Origin: Alphaproteobacteria bacterium
GTDB lineage: Bacteria; Pseudomonadota; Alphaproteobacteria; Rhizobiales; Hyphomicrobiaceae
Reading direction: 5' to 3'
Length of the DNA: 37,821 nt
Assembly (NCBI GenBank): GCA_022600345.1
Contig: JAHZKP010000045.1
Location: 1-37,821 of the forward strand
This document shows positions 17,431-25,724 of this stretch, piece after piece. Every line of letters starts with the position of its first letter. Within the stretch, counting starts at the first letter, position 1. Under the pieces are notes generated by a model. It was not told the DNA's origin, ran no database searches, and saw only the letters and a program-made list of their open reading frames with translations. The position numbers and the translations under genes were made by a program.

Positions 17431-18306
17431 CTAGGATGCTCTTTGTTTTCTTTCGATCAGTCGGTTGATTAGCGGCGTCAGGATCACCTGCATAGCCATT
17501 TCGAGCTTATTGCCCGGAATGACGATTGAATTTGCCCGCGACATGAAGCTGTTGTGTATCATCGCGGTCAGATATGGGAAGTCGAAGCCACGCGGGTCCT
17601 TGAAGCGGATCACCACAATGGATTCGTCAAGCGTCGGAATCCGGCTTGCGATGAACGGGTTCGACGTGTCGACGGTCGGCACCCGCTGAAAGTTGATATC
17701 CGTTTCAGCAAACTGCGGGCAGATATAGTTCACGTAGTCGGGCAGTCTGCGCAAAATCGTGTCGGTAACCGCCTCCGCCGAATACCCCCTGGCAGCCTTG
17801 TCGCGGTGGATTTTCTGTATCCATTCCAGGTTGATCACGGGAACGACGCCGATTTTCAGGTCAGCGAGTTGGGCCACATTTACGTCCTCGGTGACGAGTG
17901 CACCATGCAGTCCTTCGTAGAACAACAAGTCGGTCTGGGCTGGGAAGTCCTCCCATTCGGTGAACGTGCCAGGCGCTGCTCCTAATTGCGCGGCCTCCTC
18001 GTCGGAGTGAACATAGTGCCGGCAGCGCCCCTGACCGGTCTCGCCGTACTGCTTGAATAAGGCTTCAAGGTCGGCAAACAGGTTTGCTTCCGGTCCGAAG
18101 TGGCTGAAGTTGTGGTTGCCGGCTTTTTCCGCCTCAGCCATTGCTTCCGCCATGCTCGCCCTGTCGTACCGGTGAAAAGCATCCCCCCCGACCAGGGCGG
18201 GCGTAATCCCTTCGCGCCTGAAAATCAGTTCAAACGAGTGCCGGGCTGTCGAGGTTCCGGCACCGGAAGCACCAGTAACCGAAATGATTGGATGCTTTGC
18301 TGACAT
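17431..18306 (-). CDS. prk: Phosphoribulokinase
   Basis: The 291-residue protein is the octameric proteobacterial type. The P-loop GASGAGTS is at 12-19, GGDAFHRYDR (about 40-49) is the ribulose-5-P region, and FYEGLHGA, NLEWIQKIHRD and RRLPDYVNYICPQF are family signatures. It phosphorylates ribulose 5-phosphate to ribulose 1,5-bisphosphate. It is 62 nt from fbp and 63 nt from tkt on the same strand. In a Calvin-cycle organism it feeds RuBisCO. In some serine-cycle methylotrophs (Methylobacterium) prk instead provides RuBP as a signal for the regulator QscR, so its presence alone does not prove CO2 fixation. Confidence 0.97.
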   Translation of the reverse strand: MSAKHPIISVTGASGAGTSTARHSFELIFRREGITPALVGGDAFHRYDRASMAEAMAEAEKAGNHNFSHFGPEANLFADLEALFKQYGETGQGRCRHYVHSDEEAAQLGAAPGTFTEWEDFPAQTDLLFYEGLHGALVTEDVNVAQLADLKIGVVPVINLEWIQKIHRDKAARGYSAEAVTDTILRRLPDYVNYICPQFAETDINFQRVPTVDTSNPFIASRIPTLDESIVVIRFKDPRGFDFPYLTAMIHNSFMSRANSIVIPGNKLEMAMQVILTPLINRLIERKQRAS

Positions 18307-18368
18307 CTAAGGGGCGATCTTTCCAGGACCAATCGGTGGATGGGAAAAGAATACGGGCGTCATCGCAA

Positions 18369-19409
18369 CTACTCGCGCAATAGACCGCGCTCAGAAAACA
18401 GCGGTGAATTCTCATCCCCGCCGCCCCGTTCGATATACTGCGCGATCCGATCGACCTCTTGGCCAGGCCCGAAGACCAGTGGAATGCGCTGGTGCAGGTT
18501 ATCCGGCTTGATTTCGAGAATCGGGCGAACCCCGTCTGTGGCCGCTCCGCCGGCTTCCGCAACCAGTAGCGCAACGGGAATGGCTTCATAGACCAGCCGC
18601 AGCCTTCCTTGTTCGTATCCTTTGCGGTTGTCGCCTGGATAAAGGAATATGCCGCCGCGAATAAAGATCCGGTAGGCCTCCGCCACCATCGAGCCGACCC
18701 AGCGCATATTGAAGTTCTTTTCGCGTGGGCCGTCCGTACCCGCATTGAGATCGCCGATATAGGTCTTGATCGCGACCGGCCAGTGCCGCTGGTTCGATGC
18801 GTTGACCCCATACTCGGCCTTATCGGTGGCAATCGTTACGTTGCGGTGTGTCAAACGATAGACCCTGTCTGCCGGGCTCATGGTGAAGATATGCGTGCCA
18901 TCTCGAACGGTCATGATCAGAGTTGTCTGCGGTCCATAAACGACAAAGCCGGACGCCATCTGCTCTTTACCGGCCTGTAAAAGAGCCTGCGAAGGGGTCA
19001 TGCCCCCGCCGACCGGCAGCACCGAAAAGATCGTCCCGATCGATACGTTGGTTTCGATATTCGATGAACCGTCCAGCGGATCGATGGCCACGACCATCGG
19101 CGCACCCTCGTTGAGGATTTCGGCATCGTCGGCTTCCTCAGAGCCTAACGCGGCAACCGGCGCACCAGCCAGCGCATCCTTGAACAGCTTGTGGGCCTCC
19201 ACATCTAGGAATTTCTTGATGTCGCCGCCACCCGCATCGCCGACCGTATCGGCCAGGCCTCTTGCAAACGGCCCCTCGGCAATAATCGCCGCCAGTTCGA
19301 CGGAGGCCGCCGCCATCGCGATGATCGTTTCCGCCACGGCTGACTTCTGGGTGTCGCTGCCGGACCAATCGGCAAGATATTCGGCCAGTGTGCAATGTTC
19401 TGCTGTCAT
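18369..19409 (-). CDS. fbp: Fructose-1,6-bisphosphatase, class I
   Basis: From ATG 19409 the protein has 346 residues, with GGGAG about eight bases upstream; an in-frame start 57 nt earlier adds an atypical leader. The metal and substrate motifs are SEEADDAE (90-97), AIDPLDGSSNIE (108-119), NMRWVGSMVAEAYRI, and GGIFLYPGDNRKGYEQGRLRLVYEA. It removes the 1-phosphate of fructose 1,6-bisphosphate, and Calvin-type enzymes often also act on sedoheptulose bisphosphate. It is the first gene of the operon fbp-prk-tkt-fba. No divergent cbbR regulator is present upstream; the next gene is an unrelated pentapeptide-repeat protein 350 nt away. Confidence 0.96.
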   Translation of the reverse strand: MTAEHCTLAEYLADWSGSDTQKSAVAETIIAMAAASVELAAIIAEGPFARGLADTVGDAGGGDIKKFLDVEAHKLFKDALAGAPVAALGSEEADDAEILNEGAPMVVAIDPLDGSSNIETNVSIGTIFSVLPVGGGMTPSQALLQAGKEQMASGFVVYGPQTTLIMTVRDGTHIFTMSPADRVYRLTHRNVTIATDKAEYGVNASNQRHWPVAIKTYIGDLNAGTDGPREKNFNMRWVGSMVAEAYRIFIRGGIFLYPGDNRKGYEQGRLRLVYEAIPVALLVAEAGGAATDGVRPILEIKPDNLHQRIPLVFGPGQEVDRIAQYIERGGGDENSPLFSERGLLRE

Positions 19410-19758
19410 ATCGTCAAATGCTCCCTTCGGCACTCTCGTGAACCCACCCTGACGCCTGGCCCCCATCCGGCCTGCAATTGCAAAAACCGGCCCTGGCGGG
19501 GATGACCTCGCCGACGAGCGTAGCGAAATTCCTGATTGGGGAGCTTGTAGCAGTGCCGGACTTGGCCATCAACGCGCGAACTAGCCAACGTAAATTCAAC
19601 TGGAGGCATCGACAACTTAAAGTACGGAAAAATGCATAGAACAGCACTCATTCCGCCAACCCATATTGATCTTAGAGCCGATAACGGGCGTATTGTAGGG
19701 GAGCCAAATAAGCGGCCGGCAAGCGCCGCACTGGAATGTTCAGCCGAGCGAGGCCTGA
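19410..19758. other. Divergent intergenic region fbp / pentapeptide gene
   Basis: These 349 nt must hold the promoters of the fbp operon (minus) and the pentapeptide gene (plus). I see no clear -35/-10 pair, no convincing LysR T-N11-A box and no credible gene. The right end carries GAGG six bases before ATG 19759. Confidence 0.5.
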
Positions 19759-20583
19759 ATGAAGCTAGGAAACGCTGTAAGTCTTCTTGGGGCAGGTGCC
19801 CTGTTCGTCAACGTAGTGGGGGCCACGGTCGCTCATTCAGCCGACCTGACCGCACGCGAGGTGACAATCAAGCTGTTTGAGGCCGATGCAGCCAACCCGG
19901 TCGACTTCAGCGATCTCAATCTGACGCTGATCGATATCTCCGGCCTTGACTTCAAGAAGGCGACATTTGAGGGGGCCGATCTTTATGGCACCGATTTGTC
20001 CGGTTCCGACCTGTCAGGAACTGATCTGAAATATACCCGGCTCGACCGCTCGTCCATTATCGGCACAAACTTCTCAAAAGCCGATCTGACGGAAGCGACG
20101 CTGCTCCGGCCGACAACATTCACCAATGTGAAGTTTGATCGTAGCGAAGTGGCGAACTTCAGCGGCGCGACCCTTGTCCGCACCCGCTTCTTCGCCCGTC
20201 TCGACGGCGCCAACTTTCGCTCGGCAAACCTGACCGAGGCCGATTTCAGCCCGCTCGAATCCGGCGCCAATACAATTTCAACGGTACCCCACAATCAGTT
20301 GAGCGGCGTCGATTTCACCGGTGCCAAGATGCATAAGGTGAATCTGCAGCAAGGCGTTCTCGACTTCGCGATCTTTACCAACGCAGACCTCCGCGACGCC
20401 GACCTGAGGTCCGCCGATCTGCGCGGCGCCGACTTTACAGGCGCCAATCTGGCCGGTGCCAACCTCACAGGAGCGAATCTGGCAGGCACCCGGTTGTCGG
20501 GCGCGAAGGGGTTGTCCTCGGCCAAGGGGCTGGATGTGGCAGGCAACCCGGCGGCCAATCGTGATGAGTTGAAGCGACCGTGA
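19759..20583 (+). CDS. Exported pentapeptide-repeat protein
   Basis: The 274-residue protein starts with a signal peptide (KLGNAVSLLGAGALFVNVVG...AHSA, cleavage near residue 28). It continues with pentapeptide repeats of the A(D/N)LXX type: GADLYGTDLSGSDLSGTDL at about 74-92 and DLRDADLRSADLRGADFTGANLAGANLTGANLAG near the C-terminus, separated by less regular repeats. Such repeats fold as a right-handed quadrilateral beta-helix. An exported form may act as a scaffold or binding surface; the function is unknown. GAGG precedes the ATG. Its stop overlaps the GTG start of the DUF1194 gene, so the two are cotranscribed and coupled. A second exported pentapeptide protein lies convergently at 21439. 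Confidence 0.88.
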   Translation: MKLGNAVSLLGAGALFVNVVGATVAHSADLTAREVTIKLFEADAANPVDFSDLNLTLIDISGLDFKKATFEGADLYGTDLSGSDLSGTDLKYTRLDRSSIIGTNFSKADLTEATLLRPTTFTNVKFDRSEVANFSGATLVRTRFFARLDGANFRSANLTEADFSPLESGANTISTVPHNQLSGVDFTGAKMHKVNLQQGVLDFAIFTNADLRDADLRSADLRGADFTGANLAGANLTGANLAGTRLSGAKGLSSAKGLDVAGNPAANRDELKRP

Positions 20584-21407
20584 CCCCCAATCGTCCGACC
20601 AAATCCCTCACCCATAAAGCTGGTCGACCCCACAGCCGCCGGGGCTTCACTGCCGCAGCGGTGTTGGTCGCGGCGATGTTCGGTGCTGCCATCGCCGCGG
20701 CGCTACTGAAACCGGTTCGGGCCCAACAGGACTTTGGCTACGTCGACACCGCCCTGGTGATCGCCGTCGATGTCTCCAACTCGGTCGATGAGCGCCGCTA
20801 CCGCCTGCAGATGAACGGTATTGCCAATGCGCTGGAAGACCCCGCGGTTATTGCGACAATCCTCAGCGGCGCTCAGGGCGCAATCTTGGTCTCCCTGGTC
20901 GCCTGGTCGGACCGGCCGCAAACGGCGCTTCAATGGATGAAGATATCCAGCCGCGAAGAGGCACGCATGGTGGCGGCAAAAGTCCGCCGCTTGCCCCGAA
21001 TCTCGGGAGAATTCACCTGCATGGCCGACATGCTCCGCTATCTCAACAACAAGGTTCTGCCGACGGTTCCCGCCCGCGCGCTTCGCAAGGTTGTCGACGT
21101 ATCAGGAGATGGCAGCGACAACTGCAATTCCACAATCGCAACCCCGCAGATCCGCGATGAGATCGTCGGCTACGGCACGATCATAAATGGCTTGCCGATT
21201 CTCGAAGGGGCCGAGGCGAAGACCCTGGAACAGTGGTACGAAGACAATGTGCAGGGCGGTGCCGGTTCATTTGTCCTGGCAGCCAAGAGCTTCGAAGATT
21301 TCGGCCGCGCGATCCGCCAGAAGTTCATTGTAGAGATCAGCAGCCGTCCAGCAGGCCCGCCAAATGATCAGCGCGCCAAAACGCGACTTGCCCGAACCAA
21401 CGACTAG
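20580..21407 (+). CDS. DUF1194 (VWA-like) exported protein
   Basis: The 275-residue protein starts at GTG 20580, overlapping the previous stop. An N-terminal basic stretch with RRGFTAAAVLVAAMFGAAIAA suggests export, possibly by the twin-arginine route. The body matches DUF1194: DTALVIAVDVSNSVDERRYRLQ carries the MIDAS-like DxSxS, with LVSLVAWSD (about 100-108) and VDVSGDGSDNC (about 172-182) as further metal-site loops. DUF1194 resembles von Willebrand factor A domains, which bind protein partners through a metal ion. Coupling to a pentapeptide-repeat protein suggests that the two exported proteins interact; that is inference. Confidence 0.88.
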   Translation: MTPNRPTKSLTHKAGRPHSRRGFTAAAVLVAAMFGAAIAAALLKPVRAQQDFGYVDTALVIAVDVSNSVDERRYRLQMNGIANALEDPAVIATILSGAQGAILVSLVAWSDRPQTALQWMKISSREEARMVAAKVRRLPRISGEFTCMADMLRYLNNKVLPTVPARALRKVVDVSGDGSDNCNSTIATPQIRDEIVGYGTIINGLPILEGAEAKTLEQWYEDNVQGGAGSFVLAAKSFEDFGRAIRQKFIVEISSRPAGPPNDQRAKTRLARTND

Positions 21408-21438
21408 CGCACTCCCTACCCACTACTCACTACTCCTC

Positions 21439-22263
21439 TCAACGAAATGCCTTGTCCAGATTGGTCGCCTTGTCGAAATTGACGGCCTTGTCGACGCCTT
21501 CCAGCTTGCCAAGCTGCGCCGAATTCAGGTCCGCCCGCTCGAAATTCGTCCCCTCCACATTGGCTCCCGATAGGTTCACACCCGACATTTCGCTCCCCGT
21601 CAGGTCTGCACCGCTCAAGTCAGCCCCTCTCAAGTCGGCGTATTCCATTTTTACCCGCGCCATGTTCGCGTCCTTGAATGACGCGCCTTCAAGGTTTGCC
21701 GACGACAACACCCCGCGCATCAGCCCCATCGATTGGTTGGTCATATCCGCCGACAGATTGGCACCATCGAACTTCGCGCCCTTCAGGCTGGCATTCGACA
21801 TATCGGCTGCAACACGAGCTTTGCTCAAGTCCGCCCCATCGAGCTTGGCCCCCATGAATTGCGTCATGAACAGACTTGAGCCTTTCAGCCGCGCGTCGGT
21901 CAGGTCCGCTTTCAAGGCCCAGGCCTGATCGAGCACGACGCCTTCAAGATTGGCACCCTTAAGGTTCGTATTGTTGAGACGTGCCGATTGAAGCTTCGCC
22001 CGCCGCAGGTCCAGGCCTGACAGATCCAGACCGTTAAGCGCCATTGCGGAAAGATCGAGCGTTTCCCCATCCTTCAGGCCGGCAAGTTTTTCTTCCAGTT
22101 GCTGGCGCGTCAAAACCGATTTCGTAAAGTCGGCAGACTGCAAATCAACATGGCGCATCATGTCCTGGGCGCTGGCCGGTCGCATTAACGCTTGGCCCCC
22201 GACCAGGGCAGCTATGACAACTGAAAGTGTTGCAGCGCGCGCAAGCTTGAGACTGACCGACAT
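21439..22263 (-). CDS. Second exported pentapeptide-repeat protein
   Basis: The start is ATG 22263, preceded by AAGGAGG; longer in-frame starts upstream add residues before the signal peptide. The 274-residue product has a signal peptide (MSVSLKLARAATLSVVIAALVGG, cleavage near ASAQ) and pentapeptide repeats through most of its length: NGLDLSGLDLRRAKLQSARL, then a central Met-rich block (SNASLKGAKFDGANLSADMTN), then EYADLRGADLSGADLTGSEM. It lies 94 nt after fhcC on the same strand and could extend the fhc transcript. It converges with DUF1194 across 31 nt. Similar size and repeat type to 19759-20583 suggest paralogues. Function unknown. Confidence 0.88.
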   Translation of the reverse strand: MSVSLKLARAATLSVVIAALVGGQALMRPASAQDMMRHVDLQSADFTKSVLTRQQLEEKLAGLKDGETLDLSAMALNGLDLSGLDLRRAKLQSARLNNTNLKGANLEGVVLDQAWALKADLTDARLKGSSLFMTQFMGAKLDGADLSKARVAADMSNASLKGAKFDGANLSADMTNQSMGLMRGVLSSANLEGASFKDANMARVKMEYADLRGADLSGADLTGSEMSGVNLSGANVEGTNFERADLNSAQLGKLEGVDKAVNFDKATNLDKAFR

Positions 22264-22357
22264 TGGCAAGTTCCTCCTTGGCATCCGGGTTCGTTTCCGA
22301 TGCGTTTTTTGGGAAAGATGCCATTTCGGGAGATCACACGCGATCACGTTGCCGCGA

Positions 22358-23170
22358 TCAGCTCTGCGTCAGCAGGATTTCGCCTTTACCCAGGCTGGCC
22401 ATATCGCCCATCAGCCGTCGCGTCGGCCCTGTGATTGCCGGAGGAGCACTTTCCCCAAGCTGCTCACGCCAATGCCGGTCCATGATTCTGACGATCAGCA
22501 AATCCAGTTCGCCGCAATCTGCAAACGTCGCCAGCGGCGTCTCCACCATCGGCCCGATCAACGTGCCACGCCTCATCTGCGCGCCTGCGCCCCGCGACAA
22601 TCCCTGTTCAGCCCAGATCACGCCACCCATCATTCGTGCTCCGGAATTTTCTCCCAGCCGCCCTTTGACCAGCAGCAAGCCGCGCCGCATACGCTCGCCT
22701 GGAAATTCGCCAGTGTCGCCTTGAACGATGACGGTTCCGCCTGCCATCCCGTCCTTTTCGCCAGGCTTTGGAAGTCCCAGATGACAACCCGCCGAACCAG
22801 AAACCGTCACCAGCCCGCCGCGCAGATTGGAAGCCAGGCAATCGCCCGCATCACCGCGGATATCAAGCTTGCCCGCTTTCATTCGGCGTCCGGCATAGGC
22901 TCCAACCGCACCCTCAACGACGATCTCACCGCCTGCGTGGTCTGCCCCGACATAATCGAAGCGGTCAGAACCGCCCTCAAGTCGCAGAACTTCTCCCGGG
23001 CTGCCCGAAACCTCGAAACACTCACCCACCGATAGCGGTTGCCGCCCGCCCGAAACGGGCAACGCGCAGATTTCAGCAAGCGACATTCCCGTCAGCCGGC
23101 CGGGAACCAGCGCTGACAGGTTCAGCCGGACGGGAGGCGCAAAGCGCAGTTTTAAGGTCAAAGCGCTCAT
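22358..23170 (-). CDS. fhcC: Formyltransferase/hydrolase complex subunit C (formylmethanofuran dehydrogenase C-like)
   Basis: The 270-residue protein is rich in Gly repeats of the FwdC/GltS-C type beta-helix: GGEIVVEGAVGAYAGRRMKAGKLDIRG, then GGTVIVQGDTGEFPGERM and ARMMGGVIWAEQ. FhcC is a structural subunit of the bacterial Fhc complex, which takes the formyl group from formyl-tetrahydromethanopterin and hydrolyses it to formate, rather than reducing CO2 as the archaeal enzyme does. The start overlaps the fhcD stop by four bases (ATGA), so translation is coupled. It is the last gene of fhcBADC. Length is normal for the bacterial subunit. Confidence 0.95.
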   Translation of the reverse strand: MSALTLKLRFAPPVRLNLSALVPGRLTGMSLAEICALPVSGGRQPLSVGECFEVSGSPGEVLRLEGGSDRFDYVGADHAGGEIVVEGAVGAYAGRRMKAGKLDIRGDAGDCLASNLRGGLVTVSGSAGCHLGLPKPGEKDGMAGGTVIVQGDTGEFPGERMRRGLLLVKGRLGENSGARMMGGVIWAEQGLSRGAGAQMRRGTLIGPMVETPLATFADCGELDLLIVRIMDRHWREQLGESAPPAITGPTRRLMGDMASLGKGEILLTQS

Positions 23171-24096
23171 GGCAGATAGTCCTTGAGGTGATAGTGGTGC
23201 TGCCCAAGGTTGCCGCCGTAGTTGCCAGCACTGATCCGGGTCACGTTGCGCGATTGTCCCGCTTCAAGTGCTGCGGCAAGTCCTGCCGTCATGGCCTGCC
23301 CGACAGCTTCAGACGTCAGCCCGTCAATGACGATTTCCAGGACGCAATTGTCTTCCGGCCCCAGGTTGGAGCTGACAGCCCCTCTCAGCACAGGGCAGAA
23401 CGCATCGTTGGTGGAAGCCGGTGCGCCGTATTTGGAGCCGACCTTGGAGCCCGAACGAACGATCCCGCCGGGAAACGGCGTGATCACACCAGGCACCTTG
23501 GCAATGGCTTCGACGGCCAGTTCGCATGTTTCCAGAACACCGACCCGGTCGCGCCCGATGACCAGGAAGTTGCCGCCGCCAACAGCATCGGTAACGACCC
23601 CGACCTTGTCCTCGATGATGAATTCACCGTCCATCACCGGCACCCGCCAATAGCGTTTGTCTCCCAGTTTGCGAGCCGTCTGCCAGCCATCGCCAAAAAA
23701 CCGCGGGCCCGATGACAGACCGATTTTCTGGCCCGCCTCAACACCGTTGAAACAAGCCGATCCCGGGCTGGTCAAAACGCACTGTCCGACCCTGTTCTTG
23801 AGCTGCTCTTCCACCATATCGGGCGCGAATCCGAACACCAGGACGCGAACCCCCGGACGTCCATCTGGCGTATCGCTGGCTGCGACCTCGTGGTCGATGC
23901 CGCACTCTGCGCCACACCCGATCACCGACGTGCCAAAGCCCGTCATCGTCACCGCTGATTGTTGGGCCCACTTGGCGCTGTCAGCCGTTATGACGACGCC
24001 TGATGCGCTCATCCCGAAGGCTTCGGCAAAGGTATCGTCGATGGCGATGCCGCTGCGCACTATCGCCTCGTTAGATGTCACTTTTTCTTCGCTCAT
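23167..24096 (-). CDS. fhcD: Formylmethanofuran:tetrahydromethanopterin formyltransferase
   Basis: From ATG 24096, which overlaps the fhcA stop as ATGA, the protein has 309 residues. A GTG nine bases earlier is possible but less likely. Family segments include DTFAEAFGMSASGVVITA near the N-terminus, GFGTSVIGCGAECGID, VPVMDGEFIIEDK, AVGGGNFLVIG, GGIVRSGSKVGSKYG and the terminal NYGGNLGQHHYHL. It transfers formyl between H4MPT and the methanofuran-type carrier of Fhc. Together with the other subunits it forms the second half of the H4MPT formaldehyde-oxidation route in the cytoplasm. All conserved blocks are present. Confidence 0.97.
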   Translation of the reverse strand: MSEEKVTSNEAIVRSGIAIDDTFAEAFGMSASGVVITADSAKWAQQSAVTMTGFGTSVIGCGAECGIDHEVAASDTPDGRPGVRVLVFGFAPDMVEEQLKNRVGQCVLTSPGSACFNGVEAGQKIGLSSGPRFFGDGWQTARKLGDKRYWRVPVMDGEFIIEDKVGVVTDAVGGGNFLVIGRDRVGVLETCELAVEAIAKVPGVITPFPGGIVRSGSKVGSKYGAPASTNDAFCPVLRGAVSSNLGPEDNCVLEIVIDGLTSEAVGQAMTAGLAAALEAGQSRNVTRISAGNYGGNLGQHHYHLKDYLP

Positions 24097-25724
24097 GAAA
24101 GGCACGCGACCTCTTCAAACGGGCTGGAGTCTCTCATCAAGGTTTCTGGGACTGTGAAGGTCTCCGCCGCAACGCCCCAACGCCGGTCATAGGCCTCCCC
24201 GACATGAGGAATAATGGCTTTGTCGTAGTTGGGTGCAACAGACAGCGTCCGGCCGTAGCGCGGAGCCAGAAGGGCCCCCTTGCGCACGATGAAGTTGCCG
24301 TTTTTGACGACGTATTCGGCCCGCCGGAACATCTGCGCTTTGTCCGCGCTCTCCCGGTAGACCGCAACATCGGCCACGCCGCCCGGCATCAGGTGCCCGC
24401 GATCGGCAAGCCCCAGCAACCTGGCCGGCGCCTGACGGGTCATCACCGCGATTTCGCTGAGTGAATATTCCCGGCCCATCTGCCCCAGCGCCGAAACCTC
24501 CATGGCTTCCTTGGGCAGCCGGTCGATCACCGATTGGCGCACCGAGCGGTCCATCAACTGCGCGATGAGATCGGGGTAGGCCGTGAATGGTCCGCCATTG
24601 GGGTGGTCGGTGGTCATGTAAACCTGACCTGGATCATCGATCGCCAGGAACAGCTCCATGCCGATTGCCCATTGCAGGGCTGCGATTTTGTTGCCCGACT
24701 TGTAGTGAAAGGGAACCATGCCGCTGCCGTTGGCATCGCCATCCCTGACCGACCACTTCTTCGGCGTCGCCCACTTGCGCGAATTGAACTGGGTCAGCGT
24801 ATCCGATGAAATCGTGCACGTCGGCCCGAACATCACCTGCCCGACATCGGCGGTAACGTTCTTGTGCTTCGACAAAAGCTCGGCCAGCTTTACAGCCCCC
24901 GATGACATGCCGAATGCGCCCTCGGTTCCGTAGGCGTAGAATTGCAGGTGCGCCAGATGCGTCGGCTCGCCTTCGGCTGCTTCGATGGTTGCCACCGCCG
25001 TATCGACGCTTCCCGGCAGACCCAGGTTGTGCGTGTGCAGGTGCAACGGATGCGGCACGCCAAGTTTGGTCAGGGCTTGACGCATCGCCGCCGAAATCTG
25101 CCGCGAGGAAACCCCGTATTCTGGGATCGTGTCGTCAAGTTCGAACGTGCGAACGTTCTCCTTCAGCGCTGCAACGCCGCCCGGATTGATCGTCTTGGCT
25201 CCGATGGCGCGGCTCGACGACAATAGCCAGCCGACATAGTCGGAAATGGTATCGGCGCTTGCCTTATCGCGCAGCAGGCCCAGAAACACATCGTCATTGC
25301 CAACCACGCTCAGCGCCGCCCGGTCGACATACGGGATCAACTCTAGTTCGGCATGCGTCGCCACCGCATCGACGGGTGCAACAGCAGGCTCAACAACCAT
25401 CGTGAAGCCCATGTGGGCATAAAGCGCCCCCGTCGTTTTCAGATCGAACGGAGCCCCGGTCCATTCCTCCGGCGGCGTTTCGACATCGCTATAACGCTCC
25501 GGCAGCAACAGCCGCGCCGCAGCCACATTGGCCCCCACAACGTGGGTGTGGATATCGATGGCCCCTGCCATCACCACACATCCGCTCGCATCGATCCGCT
25601 CGTGCGCCGGGTTTCCATCGGGCGGCGCGACGATCCGGCCATTGTCGATCCAAACGTCTCCGACTTCATCTCGTTTGCCGGCCGGGTCGACCACTCGCCC
25701 CCCTGCGATACAGATGAGGCTCAT
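24093..25724 (-). CDS. fhcA: Formyltransferase/hydrolase complex subunit A (formylmethanofuran hydrolase)
   Basis: The 543-residue protein is an amidohydrolase-fold FwdA homologue. The metal-binding DIHTH (His59, His61) is at 57-61, AKTINPGGVAALKE at about 196-210 marks the position of the metal-bridging Lys, and HLHTHNLGLPG follows at about 228-238 and YMTTDHPNGGPF at about 395-405. It hydrolyses the formyl carrier to formate, the energy-neutral outlet of the H4MPT pathway. The start overlaps the fhcB stop, and the end overlaps the fhcD start, both as ATGA, giving tight coupling of subunit synthesis. Confidence 0.97.
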   Translation of the reverse strand: MSLICIAGGRVVDPAGKRDEVGDVWIDNGRIVAPPDGNPAHERIDASGCVVMAGAIDIHTHVVGANVAAARLLLPERYSDVETPPEEWTGAPFDLKTTGALYAHMGFTMVVEPAVAPVDAVATHAELELIPYVDRAALSVVGNDDVFLGLLRDKASADTISDYVGWLLSSSRAIGAKTINPGGVAALKENVRTFELDDTIPEYGVSSRQISAAMRQALTKLGVPHPLHLHTHNLGLPGSVDTAVATIEAAEGEPTHLAHLQFYAYGTEGAFGMSSGAVKLAELLSKHKNVTADVGQVMFGPTCTISSDTLTQFNSRKWATPKKWSVRDGDANGSGMVPFHYKSGNKIAALQWAIGMELFLAIDDPGQVYMTTDHPNGGPFTAYPDLIAQLMDRSVRQSVIDRLPKEAMEVSALGQMGREYSLSEIAVMTRQAPARLLGLADRGHLMPGGVADVAVYRESADKAQMFRRAEYVVKNGNFIVRKGALLAPRYGRTLSVAPNYDKAIIPHVGEAYDRRWGVAAETFTVPETLMRDSSPFEEVACLS

